DNA of 64,000 nucleotides from positions 1 to 64,000 of the forward strand of contig DIZF01000001.1 in assembly GCA_002427815.1 (NCBI GenBank). Direction: 5' to 3'. This stretch comes from Ramlibacter tataouinensis (GTDB lineage Bacteria > Pseudomonadota > Gammaproteobacteria > Burkholderiales > Burkholderiaceae_C). The position numbers and the translations under genes are program-made. Below the pieces are notes generated by a model that saw only the letters and a list, made by a program, of their open reading frames with translations, did not search any database and had not been told where the DNA came from. This document shows positions 1 to 8,028 of the stretch, in pieces (position 1 is the first letter of the stretch; each line of letters starts with the position of its first letter).

Positions 1-311
1 ATGCATCACCGTTCGAACTGGAGCAGGCCCTGCGCAGCGTGTTGACGATGGGAAGCTATTTCAGCCCGGCCATCGCCCAGCGCCTGATGCAGCCTTCGGA
101 GCCGACCGCCGCCGACGAACTCACGCAGCGGCAGGTCGAGATTCTCAGGCTCATTGCCGAGGGCCGCGCGTCCAAGGAAATTGCCTTCGAACTGGGCCTG
201 AGCTCGAAGACCATCGACGTGCATCGAGCCCGCATAATGGACCGCCTGCGGCTGAACGACATCGCCAGCCTGACACGTTATGCCGTGCGCAAAGGGCTGA
301 TCGCCCCTTGA
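1..311 (+). CDS. LuxR/NarL-family response regulator, C-terminal part (5' end outside window)
   Basis: The reading frame is already open at the first base (codons from position 3) and ends with TGA at 309-311, so only the C-terminal ~100 residues are present. They cover the end of a receiver domain (ELEQALRSVL followed by GSYFSP) and a complete LuxR/GerE helix-turn-helix: LTQRQVEILRLIAEG, then SKEIAFELGLSSKTIDVHRA and IMDRLRL. This is the DNA-binding output of a two-component regulator of the NarL/FixJ type. The phosphoacceptor Asp and any sensor kinase lie upstream, outside the window, so the signal cannot be inferred. Confidence 0.9.
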   Translation, partial: ASPFELEQALRSVLTMGSYFSPAIAQRLMQPSEPTAADELTQRQVEILRLIAEGRASKEIAFELGLSSKTIDVHRARIMDRLRLNDIASLTRYAVRKGLIAP

Positions 312-398
312 TGACAGATTACGTCAGTTCGGCTTGACGTAAACAGGGTATCCCAGGGCGTGGCTGCGGCAAAATGGACGGCAGACAAGGAACATCAC

Positions 399-623
399 AT
401 GCCGATCTACGAGTACGTGTGCAAGCAGTGCGCCAATGAGTTCGAGGCGCTCGTGCGCTCGAGCACCGTCCCCGAATGCCCGAGTTGTCATTCGACGAAT
501 CTCGAAAAGATGCTGTCCGTCTTTGCCACGGCGGGATCGAGCGCGCAAGCAGCGCAGGCCGAAGCGAGCCCATGCGGGTCTTGCGGGAATTTCCGCGGGC
601 CCGGTGCCTGTGCAATGAACTGA
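399..623 (+). CDS. FmdB-family zinc-ribbon regulatory protein
   Basis: This 74-residue protein begins MPIYEYVCKQC, the standard FmdB/CxxC_CXXC_SSSS start. It has two zinc-ribbon knuckles, CKQC near residues 8-11 and CPSC near 28-31, then a low-complexity tail with a third CGSC and a final Cys. The ATG at 399 was chosen because the family always begins MPxYEY; the frame is open further upstream but that extension has no family match. Family members are small zinc-binding proteins first linked to formamidase regulation, and most have no proven function. A strong hairpin follows the stop codon. Confidence 0.88.
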   Translation: MPIYEYVCKQCANEFEALVRSSTVPECPSCHSTNLEKMLSVFATAGSSAQAAQAEASPCGSCGNFRGPGACAMN

Positions 624-656
624 GGCTGTCCTCCGCGCCGCGCCACGCGGCACGCT

Positions 657-703
657 CAGCGCTAGCCCGCCCGAGGCTTGCTGCCTGGGGCGGGCTAGCG
701 CTG
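657..703. terminator. Bidirectional intrinsic terminator-like hairpin
   Basis: A perfect 16-bp inverted repeat (657-672 against 688-703, arm starts CAGCGCTAGCCCGCCC) has a 15-nt loop. It sits 33 bp after the fmdB-like stop and overlaps the stop codon of the convergent flavin oxidoreductase. No long T-run follows on either side, so strength is inferred only from the stem. It probably ends both convergent transcripts. Confidence 0.75.
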
Positions 704-1816
704 ACCGATCCGGACGTCGCCGAAGATCGGGCTGTGGCCCTGCGCAAGGCTGCGCAACAGCTGCTTCGGGGCCACCACGGTGCCGCCCAGCTCCGCCGCG
801 GCGCGCCAGGGCCAGCGCGGATCGCGCAGGAAGCCGCGGGCGAGCGCCACCATGTCGGCTTGGCCCTTTGCCACGATGTCCTCGGCTTGCGCCGGCTCGG
901 TGATGAGGCCCACCGTCACCACCGGTATTGCCACCTCGCGCTTGACCCGCGCCGCGAAATGCACCTGGTAGCCCGGCCCCACTGGAATCTTCTGCTGGTA
1001 CGACACACCGCCGGAGGAGATGTCGAGGAAGGCGCACCCCAGCGCTTCCAGTCGCTTCGAAACTTCAACCGTCTGCTCGATGTCCCAGCCGCCCTCGATC
1101 CAGTCGGTGGCCGACAGGCGCACCCCGACTGCAATCTCCGGGCCGACCGCGTCGGCAACTGCCTGGAACACCTCCAGCGGCAGACGCATCCGGTCTTGCA
1201 GCGAGCCGCCATACGCGTCGTCGCGCCGGTTCGACAGCGGCGAAAGGAACTGGTGCAGCAGGTAGCCATGCGCCATGTGCAGCTCGATGGCGTCGAAGCC
1301 GAGCTGGCGGGCGCGCCGCGCGGCTTGCGCGAACGATTCGATCACTCGCTGAATGTCATCTGCAGTCATCGCGTGGGGCGCGGGCTCTTCCGGCCTTTGC
1401 GGAATGGCGGACGGGGCCAGCGGGAGCCAGCCGCCAGCGGTTTGCGGGATGAGTGCGCCGCCATCCCAGGGCGCGCGGCTGGAGGCCTTGCGCCCGGCAT
1501 GCGACAGCTGGATCGCGAGCGCAATTGCAGAGACCGATCGCAGGCCGCCAATCAACCGCTGCAGGCCGGCCTGGTTCTCGTCGCTGTACAGGCCGAGGCA
1601 ACCGGGCGTGATGCGGCCCTCCCGGTTGACGGCAGTCGCTTCAAGGCACAGCAGTCCCGCGCCCGAGATCGCGAGGCTGCCGAGGTGAATCAGATGCCAA
1701 TCCACCGGACAGCCTTCGACGGCGCTGTACTGGCACATGGGAGAGACCATGATGCGGTTGCGCAGTGCAAGCGGGCCGAGCTGGAGCGGCGAAAACAATT
1801 GTGGGCTTGTGGTCAT
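695..1816 (-). CDS. NADH:flavin oxidoreductase, Old Yellow Enzyme family (YqjM-like)
   Basis: This 373-residue FMN TIM-barrel enzyme reduces activated C=C bonds (2-enoates, enones) with NAD(P)H. It has the YqjM-subclass signatures: SPMCQY near residues 25-30 (the Cys/Tyr pair that tunes FMN and binds substrate), QLSHAGRKA near 103-111, the substrate-binding LHMAHGYLLHQFLSP segment, and a C-terminal ARGFLRDPRWPW stretch typical of the subclass. The ATG at 1816 fits the family start (TTSPQLFSPLQLG); an upstream in-frame GTG/ATG extension is basic and unlike the family. It is the last gene of the TRAP-DUF2848-amidase cassette, 31 bp after the amidase, so it may reduce an unsaturated intermediate of the imported compound. 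Confidence 0.9.
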   Translation of the reverse strand: MTTSPQLFSPLQLGPLALRNRIMVSPMCQYSAVEGCPVDWHLIHLGSLAISGAGLLCLEATAVNREGRITPGCLGLYSDENQAGLQRLIGGLRSVSAIALAIQLSHAGRKASSRAPWDGGALIPQTAGGWLPLAPSAIPQRPEEPAPHAMTADDIQRVIESFAQAARRARQLGFDAIELHMAHGYLLHQFLSPLSNRRDDAYGGSLQDRMRLPLEVFQAVADAVGPEIAVGVRLSATDWIEGGWDIEQTVEVSKRLEALGCAFLDISSGGVSYQQKIPVGPGYQVHFAARVKREVAIPVVTVGLITEPAQAEDIVAKGQADMVALARGFLRDPRWPWRAAAELGGTVVAPKQLLRSLAQGHSPIFGDVRIGQR

Positions 1817-1847
1817 GGGTGGACAGGTTACCGCGTTCCAGGAGCGG

Positions 1848-3194
1848 CTAGAACGCTGCCTCGATCGCACGACCGATCGCCAGAATCCGGCTGTCGTCCA
1901 TGGACCGGCCCGCCACCATCAGACCGACCGGAGCCGTTCCACGTTCATGGCACGGAAGGGACAGTGCGCAGCCGTCCAGGAAGTTGATCAGCGTCGGATT
2001 GCGCAGCACGAGGCCATTGGCACGGAAATAGGCTTCGTCCGATGCAGCGAGTTCGGCAACCGGCGGCGCCACGATGGGCACGGTCGGCATGACCAGCGCG
2101 TCGAAATCCGCCATGGCGGCCTCGACTTCCGCGATCCAGCTCGTTCGAGCCTGCAGCACGTCCAGGTACTCGGCTGCCGATATGTCCTTGCCCCGCAAGA
2201 TGCGTGAGCCCACGCGCGGGTCGTAGCGTTCACCGGCACGTGCCATCAGGTCCCTGTGCCAGGCCCAGGCTTCCGCAGCGATCAGTCCCCCTTTGGCATT
2301 GATGACGGGGAGCCGGGCGAATGCGGGGATGGCGATCTCCTGCACCAGGGCGCCAGCGGCAGACAGACGCGTCAGCGCGACTTGAAACGAAGCCGCGACG
2401 TGAGCGTCCATGCCGTCCAGGGCCAGGGTGACGGGTACTGCCAGGCGCAGGCCGCGCAGCACGGCGGGCTGCGGCAGTTCCCCGTCCTGCCCCGAAAGAA
2501 TGACATCGAGCTGCGCACAACAGGCCACCGTCGGCGCGATCGCACCGACCGAGTCGAGGCTGGTCGACAACGGAAGCGCGCCTTGCGTCGGAACCCGCCG
2601 CGCAGTCGGCTTGAAGCCGGTCAGGCCACAGAGCGCTGCGGGTATCCGCAACGAGCCGCCGGTGTCGGAGCCGATCCCGGCCAACGCCATGCCGTCCGTG
2701 ACCGAGACCGCGGCGCCGGAGGAGGATCCCCCGGGGATGCGACCCGTGGCACGGTCCCAGGCATTGAGCGGCGTGCCGTAGTGGGGGTTGATGCCCAGTC
2801 CGGAAAAGGCGAACTCGGTCATGTTGGTGCGGCCGACCAGGACCGCGCCGGCGGCCAGCAATCGCCTGACCACAACCGCATGTGATGCTGCCGCAGGCTC
2901 TCCCTGGCGGGCGAGCGATCCGGCCAGAGTGGTTTCACCCGCCACGTCGAACAGATCCTTGATGGAGACCGGCAGTCCGTCGATGGCGGACCGGCCCAGT
3001 CCGACGGCACGCAACTGGTCGGAGGCGCGCGCCGAGGCGCGCGCGGCGTCGGCGTAGACACGCGTGAAAGCGCGCGCCCCTTCACCAGACGGCGCGTTGA
3101 TCCGCTCCAGCGCTTCCTCGAGCAATCCGCTCGCGGAGCTTCGGCCGTCCCGCAGTGCTGCCGCCTGCTCGGCGATGGTGGGCATTGAATTCAT
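1848..3194 (-). CDS. Amidase signature family hydrolase
   Basis: A 448-residue amidase-signature enzyme with the complete Ser-cisSer-Lys triad: Lys79 in SIKD, cis-Ser157 in GGSSSG and nucleophile Ser181 in GSDTGGSLRIPA. These enzymes hydrolyse carboxylic amides to acid and ammonia. There is no GatA context (no gatB or gatC) and no allophanate-hydrolase C-terminal domain, so it is a stand-alone catabolic amidase. It lies between DUF2848 (21 bp upstream) and the Old Yellow Enzyme, in the same strand and tight spacing as the TRAP genes, which points to a role on the imported substrate. The substrate is not identifiable from sequence. Confidence 0.9.
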   Translation of the reverse strand: MNSMPTIAEQAAALRDGRSSASGLLEEALERINAPSGEGARAFTRVYADAARASARASDQLRAVGLGRSAIDGLPVSIKDLFDVAGETTLAGSLARQGEPAAASHAVVVRRLLAAGAVLVGRTNMTEFAFSGLGINPHYGTPLNAWDRATGRIPGGSSSGAAVSVTDGMALAGIGSDTGGSLRIPAALCGLTGFKPTARRVPTQGALPLSTSLDSVGAIAPTVACCAQLDVILSGQDGELPQPAVLRGLRLAVPVTLALDGMDAHVAASFQVALTRLSAAGALVQEIAIPAFARLPVINAKGGLIAAEAWAWHRDLMARAGERYDPRVGSRILRGKDISAAEYLDVLQARTSWIAEVEAAMADFDALVMPTVPIVAPPVAELAASDEAYFRANGLVLRNPTLINFLDGCALSLPCHERGTAPVGLMVAGRSMDDSRILAIGRAIEAAF

Positions 3195-3215
3195 CAGGTT
3201 CCCCCGGTTGGAATG

Positions 3216-3902
3216 TCAGGCGATCTCGGGCAGGACGTCGATGGCGTAGCGATGACGCAAGCTGCGCCGCGTTCGCGGGTCGAACAGCTCCATGCTGAAG
3301 GAGGATGAGGTCCGGATGCCGCCGATGGCGCCCACGGTACCGCAGCTCATGGCGCAACCTGGTGCCAATACCGCCCGGCCCGACTGGTAGCCGGCGATCA
3401 GGTCGGAGGGCGCGCGCAGGGAATCCAGCGCGCCTTCCTGATAAAGCACCTCCTTGCCGTCCTCCTGGATGTAGGAGCGGATCACCAATTCGTCCCAATG
3501 GTCGGCGACGTCCGCAAAGCGCCACGCGGCGGTCGCCACGGGTTTGGCGCAGAGCTGCTTGGACAACGCGACGCTGTGCGACTCCAGCTTGCGGTCGGTA
3601 TGGTCGGAGGTGAGGCTGACGTACATCTGCCCATCGGCCATGAACACCAGCGTTTCCACTTCACCCGATGAGTGCGGGCCGACGACCTGGATGCGTGGCG
3701 CCTGAGTGAGCTGATTTTCGGCCACGCGGTAGTACAGCGGAACGGCGCTCGGACGCGGGACGCCCAGGGCCTCCAGTTCCTGGATGTGGTGCTCGATGGC
3801 TGCGAGGTCGCGGCCGGCCCAACCTGCCACGATGAAAGTGTCGATGTCGACGACAAGCTGACGGGGTTGAACACCCGCGTCGGGACTGAAAGAGAGTTTC
3901 AT
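3216..3902 (-). CDS. DUF2848 family protein
   Basis: A 228-residue soluble protein that I recognise as DUF2848. Landmarks are the N-terminal FIVAGWAGRD, ELEALGVPRPS followed by PLYYRVAEN, and SLTSDHTDRKLE; the last is rich in acidic and histidine residues that could bind metal, which is inference. The ATG at 3902 begins MKLSFSPDAG; the longer open frame above it lies inside dctM in another frame and is rejected. It sits 50 bp after the TRAP large permease and 21 bp before the amidase, all on the same strand. The biochemical role is unknown to me; the context suggests an enzyme acting on the imported substrate or its amide product. Confidence 0.8.
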   Translation of the reverse strand: MKLSFSPDAGVQPRQLVVDIDTFIVAGWAGRDLAAIEHHIQELEALGVPRPSAVPLYYRVAENQLTQAPRIQVVGPHSSGEVETLVFMADGQMYVSLTSDHTDRKLESHSVALSKQLCAKPVATAAWRFADVADHWDELVIRSYIQEDGKEVLYQEGALDSLRAPSDLIAGYQSGRAVLAPGCAMSCGTVGAIGGIRTSSSFSMELFDPRTRRSLRHRYAIDVLPEIA

Positions 3903-3952
3903 TGAAATGCCCGAGGAACAACTGAGGATTGAGTGGATGAATGAGCGGCCGC

Positions 3953-5239
3953 TCAGGTGCCGAAAACACGCGGCAGCCACAGGGCCAGCTGCGGGAACGC
4001 CGCCAGCAGGGCGATCATCGCGAACAGGGCGCCGACGAACGGCAAACTGCCCACGATCACCGCGTTCATCGATCCGCTCTTGCGCAGGCTGTGCACGACG
4101 AACAGGTTCATGCCCACGGGCGGGGTGATCAGCGCCGTCTCGACCAGGACGATGATGACAATCCCCAGCCAGATCGGATCGAACCCCAAACCGGTCATGA
4201 TCGGCGCAACGAGCGGAATGGTCACGATCATCATGGACAGCGTTTCCATGAAGCAGCCCAGGATGACGTAGAAGACCACGATGACCAGCAGCATCCACCC
4301 CGGCGATAGCCCCAGGCCCGTAATCGAATTGGTCATGGCATCGGTGAGGCCCGTAGCCGACATGACGAAGTTCAGGAACCCCGCCGCGATGACGATCAGC
4401 ATGATCATCGCCGTCGAGCGCATCGTGCCCTCGACAGCTTCGCGCAGCATCGACAGCGTCAGCCTGCCGAAGAACAAGGCCAGCACCAGCGCGCCGAACA
4501 CACCCAATGCTGCGGCTTCGGTCGGCGTGGCCAACCCGGCATAGATCGAACCCACCACCATCAGAAAAATTCCCAGCGGCGGCAGCAGGTGCTGCAGGCT
4601 CACGAAACGGTCGCGCCAGCTAGCCTTGATCCGCTTGCCGCCCCACGCCGGCTTGATGAGGCAGGCCACGATGACCGTGAGCATGAACAAGGCGGCCAGC
4701 GCAAAGCCGGGGATGATGCCCGCGAGATAGAGCTTGGGCACGGACGAATTGGTCAACACCCCGTAGATCACCAGATTGATGGACGGCGGAATCAGGATAC
4801 CCAGGGTGCCGCCGGCGGCGATGCTGCCCAGGAACAGCGGCTCGTTGTAGCCATAGCGTTTGATCTGCGGAATGGCCACGGTGCCGACAGTCGCGGCAGT
4901 GGCCACGCTGGACCCGGAGGTGGCGGCGAACAGGGTGGATGCGCCGATGTTGGCATGCATCAGGCCGCCGGGGAGCCAGGATAGCCATAGCGCCATGGCT
5001 CCGTACATGCGTTCGGCGAAGCCGGCGCGCAAAAGGATCTCACCCAGCAGGATGAACAGGGGAATGGCCACCAGCAGAAACTCGTTGCTCGCGCTCCAGG
5101 ACAGCTCACCGAGCGCGCGGCTGAGCGGCAACATCGAAAACAGCGGGTCCAACGCAAGGCCGAGCACGCCCAGCGCAGCGCCGACGGGAATGCTCAGTCC
5201 GATCAGGACCAGCAGGAGAATCAGGGCAGTGGCGATCAC
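3953..5239 (-). CDS. TRAP transporter large permease (DctM family)
   Basis: A 428-residue, very hydrophobic protein with about 12 membrane segments and DctM landmarks: the GLSIPVGAALG start, SGSSVATAATVGT, IPQIKRYGYNEPLFLG, GTLGILIPPSINLVIYG and the C-terminal ITPPVGMNLFVV. It forms the Na+-driven translocation channel with DctQ. The start is a GTG at 5239, which overlaps the dctQ stop by 4 bp (GTGA), the usual coupling for TRAP permease pairs. Upstream extensions of the frame read through dctQ and are not coding. Confidence 0.93.
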   Translation of the reverse strand: MIATALILLLVLIGLSIPVGAALGVLGLALDPLFSMLPLSRALGELSWSASNEFLLVAIPLFILLGEILLRAGFAERMYGAMALWLSWLPGGLMHANIGASTLFAATSGSSVATAATVGTVAIPQIKRYGYNEPLFLGSIAAGGTLGILIPPSINLVIYGVLTNSSVPKLYLAGIIPGFALAALFMLTVIVACLIKPAWGGKRIKASWRDRFVSLQHLLPPLGIFLMVVGSIYAGLATPTEAAALGVFGALVLALFFGRLTLSMLREAVEGTMRSTAMIMLIVIAAGFLNFVMSATGLTDAMTNSITGLGLSPGWMLLVIVVFYVILGCFMETLSMMIVTIPLVAPIMTGLGFDPIWLGIVIIVLVETALITPPVGMNLFVVHSLRKSGSMNAVIVGSLPFVGALFAMIALLAAFPQLALWLPRVFGT

Positions 5240-5856
5240 GCGGCTTCTCCCCGGACCATGCGCTCGCCCGCGATCGCCTCTTCTTCGGCCTCTTCTTCTG
5301 CGGAGCGGACACCGCACAATGCCCTGACGGTCGCGAGGTCGCCCGTTACCAGCGCCACCGATGCCCGGATCAGCATCAGCGCCAGTACCACGCACATCCA
5401 TAGCAGCCCGAGGACCCACAGGCCTTGCGGCACCCACAGCGGCGTTGCCAGCGGGGTGTTCGCCGCGGCATGCCGGATCCAGGATGTCTGCGCGACAGAC
5501 GAAGCATGGTAGGTGAGGAACACCATGAAGACGCCCAGCGCCACCAGCGACAACCAGTCCAGGATTGCCGACAGACGCACCGGCAAATGCTGGTACAGCA
5601 CGTCCACCCGCACATTGGCACGTTGCAGCACCACGAACGCCAGCGCCCACGACGTGCTGATGGCAAAGACATAGCCCGACAACTCGTCAGCCCCGCCGGT
5701 GGTGAAGCCGAAGAACTTGCGGGCCAGCACGTCGAAGCAGATCAGGAAGACGCAGGCCAGCGTCAGCGCGCCGCCGAACCAGACGGCGCCGCGGGACAGT
5801 GACTCGGCCCGGCGCAGCAGGCGGCCGAGCAGGCCGGGACGATTGGAAGAAGACAT
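5236..5856 (-). CDS. TRAP transporter small permease (DctQ family)
   Basis: A 206-residue protein with four predicted membrane helices (around residues 25-45, 60-80, 95-115 and 140-165). It has the DctQ pattern of FDVLARKFFG and ADELSGYVFAISTSWALA, followed by LQRANVRVDVLYQHLP. It pairs with the large permease encoded immediately after it. The C-terminal ~35 residues are a charged, Glu-rich tail (EEEAEEEAIAGE) that most DctQ proteins lack. A hairpin lies between this gene and dctP upstream. Confidence 0.9.
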   Translation of the reverse strand: MSSSNRPGLLGRLLRRAESLSRGAVWFGGALTLACVFLICFDVLARKFFGFTTGGADELSGYVFAISTSWALAFVVLQRANVRVDVLYQHLPVRLSAILDWLSLVALGVFMVFLTYHASSVAQTSWIRHAAANTPLATPLWVPQGLWVLGLLWMCVVLALMLIRASVALVTGDLATVRALCGVRSAEEEAEEEAIAGERMVRGEAA

Positions 5857-5905
5857 GTTGAAACCCGTTGGGGAGTGGCAGCGAGCCGATCAGGGTCGCA
5901 AACGT

Positions 5906-5935
5906 GAGGGGCCGGCACGGTGTTGCCGACCCCTC
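5906..5935 (-). promoter_or_regulatory. Intercistronic hairpin between dctP and dctQ
   Basis: A 12-bp inverted repeat with one mismatch (5906-5917 against 5924-5935, 6-nt loop) lies 13 bp after the dctP stop. Such hairpins after binding-protein genes commonly protect or partly terminate the transcript, so that the binding protein is made in excess over the permeases. That role here is inference. Confidence 0.5.
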
Positions 5936-5948
5936 GTGAGCCGGGGAA

Positions 5949-6995
5949 TTACTTCTTGGCCGTCAGGTTGACGATTTTTCCGATGTGGGTGTTGAAGTCG
6001 CGCACGCAGTCGGCGGAACACCGCGCAGCCCACTTGGGCAGCACCGTGTCCTGCATGACTTTCCTCAGCAAGGCGCGATCGGCATCGGTCGGACGCACCA
6101 GCACCATCTTGCCCTTGACCGGCTGCTTGCAGGCAGCTGCACCGGTGTTGCAGTCATAGCCCTCCTGGGTCTGGGCTGCGGCGCCGTCCCACATGTTGTT
6201 GATCATCGACCTGATGTTCGTCTGCAGGAAGGTCTGCACCTTCGGGTCCAGCTTGTCCCAGGCTTTCTGGTTGACGGCGTGAATTTGCGGATTCCAGTTG
6301 ATCGGCAACGCCAGCAGGTGGGTGGAGACCTCATACCACTTGGCCGAGTAGCCGGACAGCGAGCCCGTGATGGCGCAATCGACAACCTTGTTCTGCATCG
6401 CGGGGACCACTTCACCGAACGCCATGGTCACGCTGGAGCCTCCGAGCGCATCGACGAATTCGGCCTGGGTGCGGCTGCTGGTGCGGACCTTCTTGCCCTT
6501 CAGGTCGGCCAGTCCCTTGATCTCCGCGTTGCAGAACAGCACCTGGGCCGGATAGGGCGAGAGCCCCAGCAGCTTGATGCCGGTGCCGGCGCCGTAGTGC
6601 TTGGCGTACACCGGCGCAAACGCATCGACGACGGCGCGAGCGGTCTTGGCATCGGGCACCAGGCCGGCCAGGTCCACGGCTTCATTGATGGGATCGTCGC
6701 TGGCGAAGTAGGACAGCGTGGCGGTGCCGAACTCGATGACGCCCTGCGACATGAGCCGCAGCACTTCCGGGCCCTTCAGGCCCATTTCGTTGAAGCCCTT
6801 GATATCCGCCGTGACCTGTCCGTTCGACAGCGAAGGCACGACCTTGGTCCAGAACGGCTTCTCGTAGTCGTTGTAGGCGGACAGGTTGCTGAGGCCACCG
6901 ACGACTTTCAGCTGGGTCTTGGGCAGGGTTTGCGCCTGCGCCGCTGTGGCAAGCAGCGCAGCCATGGCCGCGGTGAGGATAAGACGCTTGTTCAT
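5949..6995 (-). CDS. TRAP transporter substrate-binding protein (DctP family)
   Basis: A 348-residue periplasmic binding protein with a clear signal peptide (basic MNKRLILT, a hydrophobic stretch, cleavage after QAQ near residue 22). DctP hallmarks are GLADLKGKKVRTSSRTQAEF with the substrate-carboxylate Arg, GGSSVTMAFGEVVPAMQ and DCAITG. The Arg implies an organic acid ligand. It has extra cysteines (one in LFCNAEI, a pair in DCNTGAAACK, two near the C-terminus) not usual for the family, which could form disulfides. It is the first gene of the cassette and faces the divergent GntR gene. Confidence 0.92.
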   Translation of the reverse strand: MNKRLILTAAMAALLATAAQAQTLPKTQLKVVGGLSNLSAYNDYEKPFWTKVVPSLSNGQVTADIKGFNEMGLKGPEVLRLMSQGVIEFGTATLSYFASDDPINEAVDLAGLVPDAKTARAVVDAFAPVYAKHYGAGTGIKLLGLSPYPAQVLFCNAEIKGLADLKGKKVRTSSRTQAEFVDALGGSSVTMAFGEVVPAMQNKVVDCAITGSLSGYSAKWYEVSTHLLALPINWNPQIHAVNQKAWDKLDPKVQTFLQTNIRSMINNMWDGAAAQTQEGYDCNTGAAACKQPVKGKMVLVRPTDADRALLRKVMQDTVLPKWAARCSADCVRDFNTHIGKIVNLTAKK

Positions 6996-7125
6996 GACCA
7001 GTGCTTCCTAAAGGACGGGAAATAAGGTACGCGCCACGAACACCCGTCATCCGTGGCGCGCCGACGGCGCGGGCCCGGCATTCCGCCCGGCCCGTCTTTC
7101 GAACTCGGAGCGGATTCTGACATCG

Positions 7126-7141
7126 TTGTGAAATTTCACAA
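7126..7141. promoter_or_regulatory. Candidate GntR operator (16-bp perfect palindrome)
   Basis: TTGTGAAATTTCACAA is a perfect palindrome in the 194-bp intergenic region between the TRAP cassette and the divergent gntR gene, 48 bp before the gntR start. FCD-type GntR regulators bind short palindromes of this form, so it is the best operator candidate for control of both directions. I cannot place -35/-10 boxes with confidence. Confidence 0.6.
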
Positions 7142-7189
7142 TAGGGTTAACATCATTCCAGGCTGGTTTTACAAGCCGGATCAGCTACC

Positions 7190-7918
7190 ATGGATCATGC
7201 AATCGTCACAACGCTCTGCCTGGAACCCGCCGTGCCACGCATAGTCAGCCTCAGGAAGAGAACGCCCGCGGCCAATGCCCGAACCGACAAGCTCTCGCAG
7301 AACGAGCAGGCTTACGCCGTGCTCAAGCAGGCGTTGACGACCCTGGCCTACAAGCCAGGTGATTACCTGAACACGGCCAACCTGATGGACCAGCTCGCGC
7401 TGGGACGCACGCCGATCAACCACGCGCTCCATCGGCTGTCGACCGAGGGGCTGGTGCAGATCATTCCCCGAAAGGGTGTCATGGTTTCACCGTTGTCCAT
7501 TGACGACGCGCTGGAACTGATCGATGTGCGCCTGGCCAACGAGATCCTGTGCGCGCGGCTGGCGGCGGCAAAGATCAACCCGGCGGAATTGCAGCGGCTC
7601 AAGAGCCTGGCGCGGGAATTCGACGAGGCCGTCAACAGCCGCAACCTGACGGAAGTGATGAACCTGGATCGCCTCTTTCACGAGCAGATCGCGCTGTCTG
7701 CGCGCAACCAGATACTGGCGGAGATCCTCAAGGTATTGCATGCGCGGTCGCAGCGTTTCTGGGCAATCTCGCTGGCGATCGAAGGTCACCTCGCGGAAGT
7801 CCAGGAAGAGCACCAGGCGATCATCAAGGCGATGGCAAGGTCCGACCCCGATGCCGCCGCCGCGGCCGTGCAGGCCCATGTGCTTTCCTTTCGACGCGCG
7901 TTGCTGCATACCCGTTAG
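7190..7918 (+). CDS. GntR-family transcriptional regulator (FadR/FCD subfamily)
   Basis: A 242-residue regulator. Residues ~36-105 form a GntR winged helix (AYAVLKQALTTLAYKPGDYL, LGRTPINHALHRLSTEGLVQ, PRKGVMVSPL). Residues ~110-235 form an all-helical FCD ligand domain with the metal/ligand positions DRLFHEQIA and EEHQAIIKAM. It is divergent from the TRAP-amidase-OYE cassette and is probably its ligand-responsive repressor through the palindrome at 7126-7141. The ATG at 7190 has no good ribosome binding site, so an internal GTG ~14 codons later is possible. Confidence 0.9.
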   Translation: MDHAIVTTLCLEPAVPRIVSLRKRTPAANARTDKLSQNEQAYAVLKQALTTLAYKPGDYLNTANLMDQLALGRTPINHALHRLSTEGLVQIIPRKGVMVSPLSIDDALELIDVRLANEILCARLAAAKINPAELQRLKSLAREFDEAVNSRNLTEVMNLDRLFHEQIALSARNQILAEILKVLHARSQRFWAISLAIEGHLAEVQEEHQAIIKAMARSDPDAAAAAVQAHVLSFRRALLHTR

Positions 7919-8028
7919 CGTCCAGCCGGGCCCGATCAGACAGCTGACGCTTGTCAAGTGGGACGGTCCCGCCACGCCGGCAAACGCCGCGACGTGCTAC
8001 GCCGTCTATTCCGGCAGCGAGTGGGAGC

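Noticed and set aside
476..1987. Long plus-strand frame opposite the Old Yellow Enzyme
   Set aside because: It is the antisense shadow of the real minus-strand gene, rich in Arg, Gly and Ala with no domain; the flavin oxidoreductase explains the sequence.
1848..3194. Allophanate hydrolase for the biuret-type operon
   Set aside because: The amidase lacks the C-terminal allophanate hydrolase domain and is 55 kb away in a different, TRAP-linked cassette.
7990..8020. Short similarity of intergenic bases to the GrdB-like gene (AVYSGS versus AVYSGD)
   Set aside because: Only about 17 of 18 bases match; within a 64-kb window this can arise by chance and there is no wider homology.
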